This document shows, in pieces, positions 56,383 to 64,000 of a DNA stretch of 64,000 nucleotides. The first letter of the stretch is position 1; the number at the start of each line of letters is the position of its first letter. The position numbers and the translations under genes are program-made. The notes under the pieces are model-generated. The model searched no databases. It had not been told where the DNA came from and worked only from the letters and a program-made list of their open reading frames with translations. The stretch lies in contig NZ_CP109496.1 of assembly GCF_036231355.1 (NCBI RefSeq), forward strand, positions 930,001-994,000. The letters are read 5' to 3'. This DNA is from Streptomyces sp. NBC_01431 (GTDB lineage Bacteria > Actinomycetota > Actinomycetes > Streptomycetales > Streptomycetaceae).

Positions 56383-59076
56383 ATGACCGACAACAAGGTC
56401 ACCGCACGGCCGGTGCACGCGCTGCTGACCGACGGCACGACCATACGGATACGGTCGGCACAGCCCGGCGACCACGCTCAGGTACTGCGCATGTTCGATG
56501 AGATGTCGACCGAGAATCTGCGCTTCCGGTTCTTCTCGATCGCCCGCACCTCCGCACGGCAGGCCGCCGACCGCTGCTGTCGCAGGGCCGAGCCCGGTCA
56601 TCTCGTTTTGGTCGCCGAGGCATCCGGGCACCTGCTCGGGCTGGCCGAATACGAGGTCATCGAGGCGCCCGGGACCGCCGACATCGGGCTCGCGGTCGCC
56701 GACGGACACCACCACCTCGGCATTGGCACCCTGCTCCTCGAACACCTGGTGTCCGCCGCACGAGAGGCTTCCATCACCGCGTTCACCGCCGATGCGCTCG
56801 TTGAGAACCACGAGGTCATCAAGGTGTTCGCCGATCTCGGCCTGCGGACGACCCGGTACGTCGAAGGACCGGAGGTGCGCTACACCGTCCAGCTCGACCA
56901 GGACGAGGCCTACCTCTCGGCTGTGGACGAACGCGCCCGGTCGGCCGCCGTGGTGAACCTGCGGCCCCTGCTGCGTCCGAAGTCGATCGCCGTGATCGGA
57001 GTGGGCCGCAAGCCCGGCTCGGTCGGGCGGGCCATCCTGCGCAACCTCCGCACCGGCGGCTTCACCGGGCAGCTCTGCGCCGTCAACCCGAGCGCGTCGT
57101 CCTTTATGGGTGTGCCGGCTCATCCCTCGGTGAACTCGCTGCCGCTCGTGCCCGAGCTGGCCGTCCTCGCCGTACCCGCCGCGGCGCTGCCCGGCGCTGC
57201 CGCCGATTGCGGCAAGGCCGGCGTGCGGGCACTCGTCGTCGTGTCCGCCGGCCTTGACCACGCACAGGCGGAAGGGGTGCTGGCAGCCTGCCGCGAGTAC
57301 GGCATGCGGCTCGTCGGCCCCAATTGCCTCGGCATCGCCAACACCGAGCCCGGATTCTCCATCGACGCGACGTTCGCCGCGAACCACCCGCGCCCTGGCA
57401 CGGCAGGCGTGGCCGTGCAGTCCGGGGGTGTCGGAATCGCCCTGCTCGACGGGTTGTCCCGGCTGGGCATCGGGGTCTCCAGCTTCGTCTCGCTCGGTGA
57501 CAAGTACGACGTCAGCGGCAACGACATGCTCCAGTGGTGGGAGTCGGACGGCCGCACCGATCTGGCCCTGGTGCACCTGGAGTCCTTCGGCAATCCGCGG
57601 GCGTTCTCCCGCACCGCACGCCGGGTCTCGCGCCAGATGCCGGTGCTGACCGTGGACGCCGGCCGCACGGAAGCGGGCCGGCGTGGCGCCGCCTCGCACA
57701 CCGCGGCGGCGGCGACCCGCACCATGACCAGGCGTGCCCTGTTCGCTCAGGCCGGCATCACCGCCACTCGGACCATCTCCGAACTCCTCGAAACAGCGGC
57801 GCTGTTCCACGCGCAACCGCTTCCGGCCGGGAGCCGCGTCGCCGTCGTGACCAACGCCCAGGGCGCGGGCGTGCTGGCGGCCGACGCCTGTGCCGAAGCG
57901 GGCCTGGATGTACCGGTTTTCGGTGACGAGCTGATCGACGCTCTCCTGGCGGATCTCCCCGAGGGAGCCACCGCGGGCAACCCGGTCGACGTCACCGCGG
58001 CCGTCTCCGAAGACCAGCTCGGTCGGTGTCTCGACCGACTCGCCGGGGACACCGGCATCGCTGCCGTCCTGGTGGTGCTCGCCCCCACCGCCGTCGCCGC
58101 GGCGACCGGTGACGATCTCGGCCGTGCTCTGCTGCGCGAACCCGGATCCGGAGCGTGCCCGGTCGTCACCGTACGCCTGGGGCAGAGCCCGGCCGTGGAG
58201 CTGCTGCCCGCCGAGGGAGGCGGCGCGGTCCCGGCCTACGCCGATCCCCAGGCCGCGGCACGCGCCCTGGCACACGCCGCGGAGCGTGCCCGGCACTTGG
58301 AGCGGCCACCCGGCAGCATGGGCGACCTCGACGGCGTCGACACCGACTGCGCACGGGCCCTGGCCGACTCCTTCCTTGCCGACCACCCGGACGGAGGCTG
58401 GCTCTCACCCCGGGAGTGCGCGGCCCTGCTGTCCTGCTACGGCATCCCCCAACTTCCCTGGGCGTGGGCCGAGACCGAGGACGAGGCGGTCCTCGCGGCC
58501 GAACGGCTCAAGGGCCCGGACGGCCTGACCGTCCTCAAGGCCCACTGGCCGGGGCTGCTGCACAAGACGGTGCAGCACGCGATCCATCTCGATCTGCGGG
58601 GCGATTCCCAAGTACGCGCCGCCTACCGGGACTTCGAAGCCAGGTTCGCCGGCCTGCTGACGGGCGTGGTGGTCCAGCCGCTCGCGGAGCGCGGCGTCGA
58701 GCTCTTCGCCGGCGTGGTCCAGGACGACGTCTTCGGGCCCCTCGTCCTGTTCGGCCTCGGCGGTACGGCCACCGAAGTGCTCGCCGACCAGGCCGCCTGC
58801 CTCGCCCCGCTCAGTGACCTGGATGTGCACGACCTGATCACGGCTCCGCGCTGTTCCCCGCTGCTCTTCGGACAGGACGGCAACGGGCCGGTCGACCTGG
58901 AGGGGCTTGAAGGACTGCTGCTGCGGCTCTCGCGCATGGCCTGTGACCTGCCCCAGCTGGCCGAGGCCGACTTCAACCCCGTGCTGGCCCGGCCCGGCGG
59001 CATCAGCGCACTCGACGTCCGGGTACGACTGCTGCCCCGCACGGCCGGGGACCCCTATCTGCGGCGACTGCGCTGA
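56383..59076 (+). CDS. GNAT acetyltransferase fused to NDP-forming acyl-CoA synthetase
   Basis: Protein of 897 residues. Residues about 20-180 form a GNAT domain (IRIRSAQPGDHAQVLRMFDE, ADIGLAVADGHHHLGIGTLL). About 190-300 is a CoA-binding Rossmann domain (IAVIGVGRKPGSVGRAILRN), then succinyl-CoA-ligase-like domains (VAVQSGGVGIALLDGLSRLG, TVDAGRTEAGRRGAASHTAA with the His-loop) and a C-terminal ATP-grasp (GLTVLKAHWPGLLHKTVQHA, GVELFAGVVQDDVFGPLVLF). Related proteins acetylate Acs-type enzymes. It may link acetyl-CoA/acetyl-phosphate status to protein acetylation. ATG 56383; GTG 56371 is possible. Confidence 0.9.
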   Translation: MTDNKVTARPVHALLTDGTTIRIRSAQPGDHAQVLRMFDEMSTENLRFRFFSIARTSARQAADRCCRRAEPGHLVLVAEASGHLLGLAEYEVIEAPGTADIGLAVADGHHHLGIGTLLLEHLVSAAREASITAFTADALVENHEVIKVFADLGLRTTRYVEGPEVRYTVQLDQDEAYLSAVDERARSAAVVNLRPLLRPKSIAVIGVGRKPGSVGRAILRNLRTGGFTGQLCAVNPSASSFMGVPAHPSVNSLPLVPELAVLAVPAAALPGAAADCGKAGVRALVVVSAGLDHAQAEGVLAACREYGMRLVGPNCLGIANTEPGFSIDATFAANHPRPGTAGVAVQSGGVGIALLDGLSRLGIGVSSFVSLGDKYDVSGNDMLQWWESDGRTDLALVHLESFGNPRAFSRTARRVSRQMPVLTVDAGRTEAGRRGAASHTAAAATRTMTRRALFAQAGITATRTISELLETAALFHAQPLPAGSRVAVVTNAQGAGVLAADACAEAGLDVPVFGDELIDALLADLPEGATAGNPVDVTAAVSEDQLGRCLDRLAGDTGIAAVLVVLAPTAVAAATGDDLGRALLREPGSGACPVVTVRLGQSPAVELLPAEGGGAVPAYADPQAAARALAHAAERARHLERPPGSMGDLDGVDTDCARALADSFLADHPDGGWLSPRECAALLSCYGIPQLPWAWAETEDEAVLAAERLKGPDGLTVLKAHWPGLLHKTVQHAIHLDLRGDSQVRAAYRDFEARFAGLLTGVVVQPLAERGVELFAGVVQDDVFGPLVLFGLGGTATEVLADQAACLAPLSDLDVHDLITAPRCSPLLFGQDGNGPVDLEGLEGLLLRLSRMACDLPQLAEADFNPVLARPGGISALDVRVRLLPRTAGDPYLRRLR

Positions 59077-59089
59077 GGAAGAGGCAGAG

Positions 59090-59821
59090 ATGAAGCACAG
59101 CAAGGTCGGCTCCGTGATGACCACCGAGGTGGTCACCGTCCGCCCCGCCACGCCGTTCAAGGAAGTGGCCCGGCTGATCGCCCGGCATCGCGTCAGCGGA
59201 CTGCCGGTGACCGACGCCGACGACAAGGTGCTGGGAGTGATCTCCGAGACCGATCTTCTGGTCCGTGAGGCGGACGCGCACGCGTCGGCCTCACCGGGAC
59301 GCCGGATCCGGTTGCCCGGTCTGCTCCCCGCGGCCCGCAGGGAGCAGGCCAAGTCCCGGGCTCGCACGGCGGCACAGCTCATGTCGCAGCCGGCCGTGTG
59401 CGTCCACTCCGACAACACCATTGCCGAGGCCGCCCGGTCCATGGCCCGGCACAAGGTCGAGCGGCTGCCCGTGATCGACGACGAGGACCGGTTGGTCGGC
59501 ATCGTCACGCGCCGCGATCTGCTCCAGGTGTTCCTGCGCCCGGACGACGAGATCCGCCGCGAAGTGATCAGCGAAGTGCTGGTCAACACCCTGTGGCTGT
59601 CGCCCCGGACCATCAGGGTCTCCGTGACGGACGGCGAGGTGACCCTGGACGGAAAGCTGGAGCGCCTCAGCGAGGTGGCGATCGCGGTGCACATGACGCG
59701 CCAGATCGACGGGGTCGTGACCGTGATCGACAAGCTGGGCTACCACGCCGACGACTCCCGCCTTCGCCCGAGCGAACAGGCCTTGCACGGTGTCACCGAG
59801 GAGTGGCTGCACAAACTGTGA
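59090..59821 (+). CDS. CBS-pair and BON domain protein (third of three)
   Basis: Protein of 243 residues. CBS1: [20 protein letters not shown] to [14 protein letters not shown]; a basic linker ([20 protein letters not shown]) longer than in the other two copies; CBS2: [20 protein letters not shown] to [14 protein letters not shown]-terminal [23 protein letters not shown] and [10 protein letters not shown]. It starts 13 nt after the GNAT fusion gene, so it is in the same operon. It differs most from the other two CBS-BON proteins. Confidence 0.92.
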   Translation: MKHSKVGSVMTTEVVTVRPATPFKEVARLIARHRVSGLPVTDADDKVLGVISETDLLVREADAHASASPGRRIRLPGLLPAARREQAKSRARTAAQLMSQPAVCVHSDNTIAEAARSMARHKVERLPVIDDEDRLVGIVTRRDLLQVFLRPDDEIRREVISEVLVNTLWLSPRTIRVSVTDGEVTLDGKLERLSEVAIAVHMTRQIDGVVTVIDKLGYHADDSRLRPSEQALHGVTEEWLHKL

Positions 59822-59895
59822 AGGACGGACCGGGCGTCAGCGCCGGATGCCACCGGCCCCGCGCGACCACCGCGCCGGCCGGGTGGGGCCGCGCA

Positions 59896-59911
59896 AGGGC
59901 CGTTCGGCCCC
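59896..59911. promoter_or_regulatory. Island palindrome before response regulator copy 2
   Basis: AGGGCC-GTTC-GGCCCC, 64 bp upstream of GTG 59976. Position and quality suggest autoregulation of the response regulator. Confidence 0.6.
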
Positions 59912-59975
59912 TGTCGCTCCCCACGACCGGTCGGCACGCTCGAACCCGAGCCATCGACAGTCAGGGGACATCGAC

Positions 59976-60668
59976 GTGAGCGACGTACGGGCCTTTTCAC
60001 CACTGCATCCGATCCGGGTCTTCCTCCTCGACGACCACGAGGTCGTGCGGCGCGGAGTACACGACCTGCTCGACGCCGAACCGGACATCGACGTGGTGGG
60101 CGAGGCGGGCACGAGCGAACTCGCGCTGACGCGCGCTCCCGCGCTGCGACCGGACGTCGCCGTACTCGACATCCGCCTGCCCGACGGCGACGGCATCACC
60201 GTCTGCCGCGAACTGCGCTCCAGGATGCCGGAACTCGCCTGTCTGATGCTGACGTCGTTCGACGACGACGACGCCCTGCTCGACGCCATCATGGCGGGGG
60301 CAGCCGGCTACGTCCTCAAGCTGATCAAGGGATCGGACCTGATCGACGCGGTTCGGACCGTGGCGTCGGGCCAGTCCATGCTGGACCCCGCCACCACCGC
60401 GCGCCTGATGAGCACACTGCGCGGCCCCGACAAGGACACCACGCACGAGGACCCCCGCCTGGCGGGGCTGTCCGAACGCGAGCGCCGGATCCTCGATCTC
60501 ATCGGCGAAGGGATGACCAACCGGCAGATCGGCCAACATCTCTATCTGTCGGAGAAGACCGTGAAGAACCACATCTCCCGGCTCCTGGCCAAGCTCGGGG
60601 TGGAACGCCGCATCCAGGCAGCGGTGCTCGCCACCCGGTTCAACCGGCCGACGGAGGAGCCCTGTTGA
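59976..60668 (+). CDS. NarL/LuxR-family response regulator (DevR/OsdR-like), copy 2
   Basis: Protein of 230 residues, start GTG 59976 with AGGGGAC upstream. Receiver: [20 protein letters not shown], Asp65 in [13 protein letters not shown]. Lux[24 protein letters not shown] and [20 protein letters not shown]. It is very like copy 1 (44543): [19 protein letters not shown] and the DPATTARLM linker are shared. It is convergent with the GAF histidine kinase gene (28 nt between stops) and is the likely cognate regulator, equivalent to OsdR/DosR. Confidence 0.94.
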   Translation: MSDVRAFSPLHPIRVFLLDDHEVVRRGVHDLLDAEPDIDVVGEAGTSELALTRAPALRPDVAVLDIRLPDGDGITVCRELRSRMPELACLMLTSFDDDDALLDAIMAGAAGYVLKLIKGSDLIDAVRTVASGQSMLDPATTARLMSTLRGPDKDTTHEDPRLAGLSERERRILDLIGEGMTNRQIGQHLYLSEKTVKNHISRLLAKLGVERRIQAAVLATRFNRPTEEPC

Positions 60669-60696
60669 CTCCCTCGGTCCCGCCGGCCCCGCCACG

Positions 60697-62409
60697 TCAC
60701 TCGCGGGCGGACAGCGGGACGCACCACTCCAACCGGGTTCCGCCCTCCGGCCCCGTACGCGCAGTGAACTCCCCGCCCAGTCGCCGCGCGCGCTCGGACA
60801 GATTACGCAGCCCGCTGCGCCGTCCGCCCTCGCCGATGCCCACGCCGTCGTCCACGACACCGACCGTCAGCGTCCCCCGGCGCACGACCAGGGAGACATC
60901 GACCGACGAGGCCCTCGCGTGACGCGCCGCGTTGGCCAGCGCCTCACCCAGAACCGCCAGCGCCTCGTCCGCCAGCGCGTGCGGTACGTCGGTGTCGAGC
61001 AGCCCTTCCATTCTGAGTGACGGCGTGAATCCGAGGGCGGGCACCACCTCCTCCACCGCCCGCACCACGCGAACCCGCAGCCCGGCGCCGGGTTCCGTCA
61101 CCTCGTGCGCCCGCAGCCCGAAGATCGTCGAACGGATGATCTTGATGGTTTCGTCGAGATCGTCGACCGCCCTGGTCAGCCGTTCCTCCGCCTGCGGATG
61201 GTCGACGAACCGCTGGGCGCTCTGCAACGTGATGCCGGTGGCGAACAGGCGCTGGATGGCGAGGTCGTGGAGGTCCCGGGCGATCCGGTCGCGGTCCTCC
61301 AGCAGGCTCACCTGCTCGGCGTCCCGGCGCCGGTCGGCCAGCTCGAGCGCGAGGGCCGCCTGCCCCGCGAACCCCGGCAGGGGAGCCGTCTCCGTCGCGC
61401 TGAACGTCGGCCGTCCGGACGTGCGAACCAGCACCAGCACTCCGTGCACTCCCATCGGCACCGCGACCGCGGGGCCCATGCCCTTCCACCGTTCGGGCTG
61501 GTGGGTGACCCGGGGATCGCCGCTGACGTCCGCCGTCGCGACGAGGCCCTGCTCAGTCAGGGCGGCACCCGCGAGACTCCCTTCACGCGGCAGCATGACC
61601 CCTCGGTGTGCCTCGGCCTGTTTCCCCACCGCCAGCACACCGCGCAGTTCGCACGTGCCCTCCTCCACCAGGTTGACCACTCCCAGTTCGGCCGAGGTGA
61701 TCTCCTTGGCCTGCTCGACCATCGCCTCCAGTACGCGGGACTCCGGCATCCCGGACAGGAGTCCGGCGGTGAAGTCCGCGCTCGCCGCCAGCCATTGCTC
61801 GCGCAGCTGGGCCTCCGCGTACAGGCGGGCGTGCTCGATGGCCACCCCGGCGGCCACGGCCAGCGTGGCCAGCAGCGACTCGTCCTCGTCGTCGAATTCG
61901 GCCCCGCCCCGCTTCTCGGTCAGATAGAGGTTGCCGAACACCTCGTCCCGCACGCGGATCGGAACACCGAGGAAGGAGCGCATCGGCGGATGGTGCGCCG
62001 GAAAGCCGGACGACGCCGGATGCTCGGACAGTTCGGCCAGCCGAAGCGCGTCGGGATGCCGGATCAGCTCTCCCAGGAGGCCATGGCCGGAAGGCAACTC
62101 ACCGATCCGTTGCCGCAGTTCGTCGTCGATGCCCACGGGCAGGAACTCCGACAGGCGTTGTCCCTGCCCGATCACGCCCAGAGCCCCGTACTCCGCGTCG
62201 ACCAGCACCACCGCGGCCTCCACGATGCCGCGCAGCACCTGCGGCAGGTCCAGCTCCCGCCCCACCGAAAGCACGGCTTCCAGCAGGTTGTGCAGCCGGT
62301 CCCGTGTGCCGCGCACGGCATTGATCCGTACCTGGAGCTCGTCGAGAAGGTCGTCCAGCCGTAGCCTGCCCGGCTGACCTGCGGTGCTGTCCCGCTCCTG
62401 CGCGTTCAA
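60697..62409 (-). CDS. GAF-GAF histidine kinase (DevS/DosT/OsdK-like)
   Basis: Protein of 570 residues. GAF1 (about residues 58-195) and GAF2 (about 220-355) precede HisKA_3 with phospho-His381 (RIARDLHDLAIQRLFATG) and a HATPase_c with N-box GEALANAARHA (488-498) and G-box DDGVGI (520-525). GAF1 contains FPAHHPPMRSFLGVPIRVRD, the region that holds the heme His in mycobacterial DosS/DosT; His139 or His140 is the candidate ligand. It would sense O2, NO/CO or redox state and phosphorylate the LuxR-type regulators. Convergent with response regulator copy 2. Confidence 0.93.
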   Translation of the reverse strand: MNAQERDSTAGQPGRLRLDDLLDELQVRINAVRGTRDRLHNLLEAVLSVGRELDLPQVLRGIVEAAVVLVDAEYGALGVIGQGQRLSEFLPVGIDDELRQRIGELPSGHGLLGELIRHPDALRLAELSEHPASSGFPAHHPPMRSFLGVPIRVRDEVFGNLYLTEKRGGAEFDDEDESLLATLAVAAGVAIEHARLYAEAQLREQWLAASADFTAGLLSGMPESRVLEAMVEQAKEITSAELGVVNLVEEGTCELRGVLAVGKQAEAHRGVMLPREGSLAGAALTEQGLVATADVSGDPRVTHQPERWKGMGPAVAVPMGVHGVLVLVRTSGRPTFSATETAPLPGFAGQAALALELADRRRDAEQVSLLEDRDRIARDLHDLAIQRLFATGITLQSAQRFVDHPQAEERLTRAVDDLDETIKIIRSTIFGLRAHEVTEPGAGLRVRVVRAVEEVVPALGFTPSLRMEGLLDTDVPHALADEALAVLGEALANAARHARASSVDVSLVVRRGTLTVGVVDDGVGIGEGGRRSGLRNLSERARRLGGEFTARTGPEGGTRLEWCVPLSARE

Positions 62410-62613
62410 GGGTTCGCCCCCACCAGCTAGAGCAGCAGATGTACGTGCTTGCTCTCACGGTAGCGCTGGATGGCTCGGAAGCCCGCCTGGACGGCGAGCA
62501 CGGCCGGTAATGGTCCAGGCGTCCGGGCCGGCGGCCCCGGTCACGGTGCGGCCACGGCGCGGGGTGTCCACCGCGGAGCCGTGCCCTGGTTCCGGTCCTC
62601 GGCGGCCGGCGAG

Positions 62614-63486
62614 TCAGCCGTGCTGCGGCACCACCGCCACCGGGCACGCGGCGTGTTGCAGCACCGCGTGGCCGGTCCGGCTCAGTTGGACTCCGAAGCC
62701 CTTGTTCCGGCGCGCGCCGATGACCAGGAGGTCGGCGGCCGCCGACCGTTCCACCAGCACCCGGTGGGTATGACCTTCGACCGCGACCGTCCTGGTCCGC
62801 ACCTCGGGGTGCCGGTCCCGGGCGACGCGCAGCGCATCGTCGAGTTCCGCCATGGCCTTCTCCTCGTCGAGATCCCCTGTCCTCGGGCCCGACGACAGGG
62901 GAGCGAAGCGCCCCCGTGCGGGACCGCGCCACGTGCGGACCGCGTCGAGGGCGCTCCCCCTGGTCATCGCTTCCTGGAAGGCGAACTCGACTGCTGAGGA
63001 GTTCCGGTCCGGGTGTCCCACACCCAGCAGGATCCGCTCGTGCCGCCCGTCCACGGCCACCTCGTCGCCGCGCACGACGACCACCGGGCATACCGCCCAG
63101 GAGGTGACCCCAAGGCCGACGGATCCGAGGAGAACGCCTGCGATGGCCCCCCGGCCCCGCGAACCGACGACGACGGCGGAGGCAAGCTCGCTCTCCCGCA
63201 GCAGCGCTTCCGTGGGCTCCTGCGGAAGGACCGCGCACGTGGTGCTGATGCCGGGCCTGCGGCTCTGGGCCCGCGCGCTCGCCTCGCTGAGCAGGGCATC
63301 CGCCAACGCCCGGTCCGAGGCGTGCGGCGCGCCGTAGTCGTAGGCGGCACCTTCGTAGTGCTCCCACAGGGACGCGTACACGATCCGAATCGGAAGACCG
63401 CGCCGGGTGGCCTCGTCGGCCGCCCAGTCCACCGCGCGCAGGCTCTGCTCCGAGCCGTCCACTCCGACGACCAGGGGGTGCTCCAT
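62614..63486 (-). CDS. Tandem-domain universal stress protein
   Basis: Protein of 290 residues. Domain 1: LVVGVDGSEQSLRAVDWAAD and VVGSRGRGAIAGVLLGSVGL; domain 2: LLGVGHPDRNSSAVEFAFQE and VIGARRNKGFGVQLSRTGHA, ending CPVAVVPQHG. It is close to the Usp at 55259 by eye. ATG 63486. It is divergent from the small ORF at 63821; one good and one weak palindrome lie in the 334-bp gap. Confidence 0.92.
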   Translation of the reverse strand: MEHPLVVGVDGSEQSLRAVDWAADEATRRGLPIRIVYASLWEHYEGAAYDYGAPHASDRALADALLSEASARAQSRRPGISTTCAVLPQEPTEALLRESELASAVVVGSRGRGAIAGVLLGSVGLGVTSWAVCPVVVVRGDEVAVDGRHERILLGVGHPDRNSSAVEFAFQEAMTRGSALDAVRTWRGPARGRFAPLSSGPRTGDLDEEKAMAELDDALRVARDRHPEVRTRTVAVEGHTHRVLVERSAAADLLVIGARRNKGFGVQLSRTGHAVLQHAACPVAVVPQHG

Positions 63487-63680
63487 GACCTGTTCTCCCT
63501 TCGGACCGCGCCGGACGTGGCGCGAGGTGGGCGACGCCCACGACGAACGAGCTGTAGCCGGAGATCGTCAACGCCCGAGCGCTCCCGCGCCGAATAGGAT
63601 GAGGGCGTCCGTGCGGCTTCCTCCGGCCCGGCACCGCACGGTGCCATCTCCAGGAGACACCCGGCGACCATGGCGCGCAG

Positions 63681-63696
63681 TGGGCCGTCCGGGCCA
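63681..63696. promoter_or_regulatory. Weak island palindrome upstream of last Usp gene
   Basis: TGGGCC-GTCC-GGGCCA; arms only partly complementary. Listed because it lies in the divergent gap with a better copy at 63733. Confidence 0.3.
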
Positions 63697-63732
63697 AACC
63701 CGGTACCGTTCGACTTCCTCCGGCGCCGGCTC

Positions 63733-63748
63733 GGGCCCTCATGGCCCT
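63733..63748. promoter_or_regulatory. Island palindrome before small ORF
   Basis: GGGCCC-TCAT-GGCCCT, 73 bp upstream of ATG 63821, the same distance as the site before the second CBS-BON gene (51192 to 51280). Confidence 0.5.
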
Positions 63749-63820
63749 TCGTCAGGGCCCACCGGCACCTGCTCGCCGTCCGGCCGCCGCGGCACGATGC
63801 ACATGGAGGAGGTGGTCATC

Positions 63821-63976
63821 ATGCTCCGATCGATCACCACGGGCCCGGACGGCCCGCTCACCCCGCCCACCCACCTGGACGGATATCCGGCCGAGGTCTT
63901 GGGCCCGGACGACCACGAGGGAGGCCGCAACGACCGGCTGCTCGGCCTCATCGCCCACGCCGCCGAGCCGCAGTGA
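63821..63976 (+). CDS. Small protein of unknown function (51 aa)
   Basis: Begins MLRSITTGPDGPLTPP and ends GLIAHAAEPQ; the middle is acidic (EVLGPDDHEGGRND). ATG 63821 has GGAGGAGGTG at 63805-63814, an unusually good ribosome-binding site, and an island palindrome 73 bp upstream. The length and soluble, flexible look do not match any family I recognise. The RBS and operator together are the main evidence that it is real. Confidence 0.6.
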   Translation: MLRSITTGPDGPLTPPTHLDGYPAEVLGPDDHEGGRNDRLLGLIAHAAEPQ

Positions 63977-64000
63977 TCTCCCGCGCGTTGCACGGCATCC

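Noticed and set aside
62427..62515. Minus-strand frame reading AVLAVQAGFRAIQRYRESKH before a stop
   Set aside because: It looks like a protein C-terminus but has no start, matches no family I know and contains a rare TTA codon; most likely chance.
62524..62539. CGGGCC-GGCG-GCCCCG upstream of the histidine kinase gene
   Set aside because: Partly palindromic, but the centre and right arm differ from the island motif; could be a weak site, not listed.

Overview
The window is high-GC actinobacterial DNA, almost certainly a Streptomyces chromosome. The evidence is strong G/C bias at third codon positions, GTG starts, ATGA stop/start overlaps, Tat and lipoprotein exports, STAS and SpoIIE-type regulators, a gvp gene group, and a DosR/OsdR-type stress island. 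No rRNA, tRNA, CRISPR array or intact mobile element was seen.

1-9.4 kb is a sugar or sugar-acid uptake and catabolism locus. It holds an enolase-superfamily dehydratase (cut by the left edge), a zinc dehydrogenase, an unrecognised protein, a ChvE-like lipoprotein with its ATPase and permease, a secreted aldose 1-epimerase, an SMP-30 lactonase and an IclR regulator. 9.7-17.8 kb carries exported functions: a sortase with a linked candidate substrate, a secreted protein of unknown role, a sphingomyelinase-like phosphodiesterase, an oxidoreductase/CMD-domain pair, a Tat-exported cholesterol oxidase and a channel-like membrane protein.

18-24 kb is regulator-rich (XRE-cupin, TetR, a LysR effector domain without HTH, MarR), and several of these have clear palindromes at their promoters. 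It also holds an isochorismatase-like protein, a flavin reductase, a PRC-barrel protein and a cation efflux carrier. 24.2-27.3 kb is a reduced gas-vesicle group (gvpA, gvpF and two accessory genes). 27.6-32.6 kb has two STAS proteins, small membrane proteins, an HTH-DUF3887 protein and a beta-carbonic anhydrase. 32.7-37.4 kb is a choline-to-betaine-like operon (aldehyde dehydrogenase, APC permease, GMC oxidase). 37.4-39.0 kb is decayed DNA with a beta-galactosidase pseudogene.

39.0-64 kb is the most interesting part: an oxygen/redox-stress island resembling the mycobacterial DosR regulon and the Streptomyces OsdRK region. It contains flavodoxin, a PAS-PAS-SpoIIE phosphatase, a cyclic-nucleotide-binding protein, three CBS-BON proteins, four universal stress proteins plus one relic, an Acg-like nitroreductase, an XRE-PPOX protein, a zinc alcohol dehydrogenase, a metallo-beta-lactamase RNase-like protein, phosphoketolase, a GNAT/acyl-CoA-synthetase fusion, two near-duplicate LuxR response regulators and one GAF-GAF histidine kinase. 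A 16-bp palindrome (roughly GGGRCC-GKTC-GGYCCC) recurs in nearly every promoter gap of this island, often in pairs about 21 bp apart. It is the best candidate for the response-regulator operator that ties the island together.
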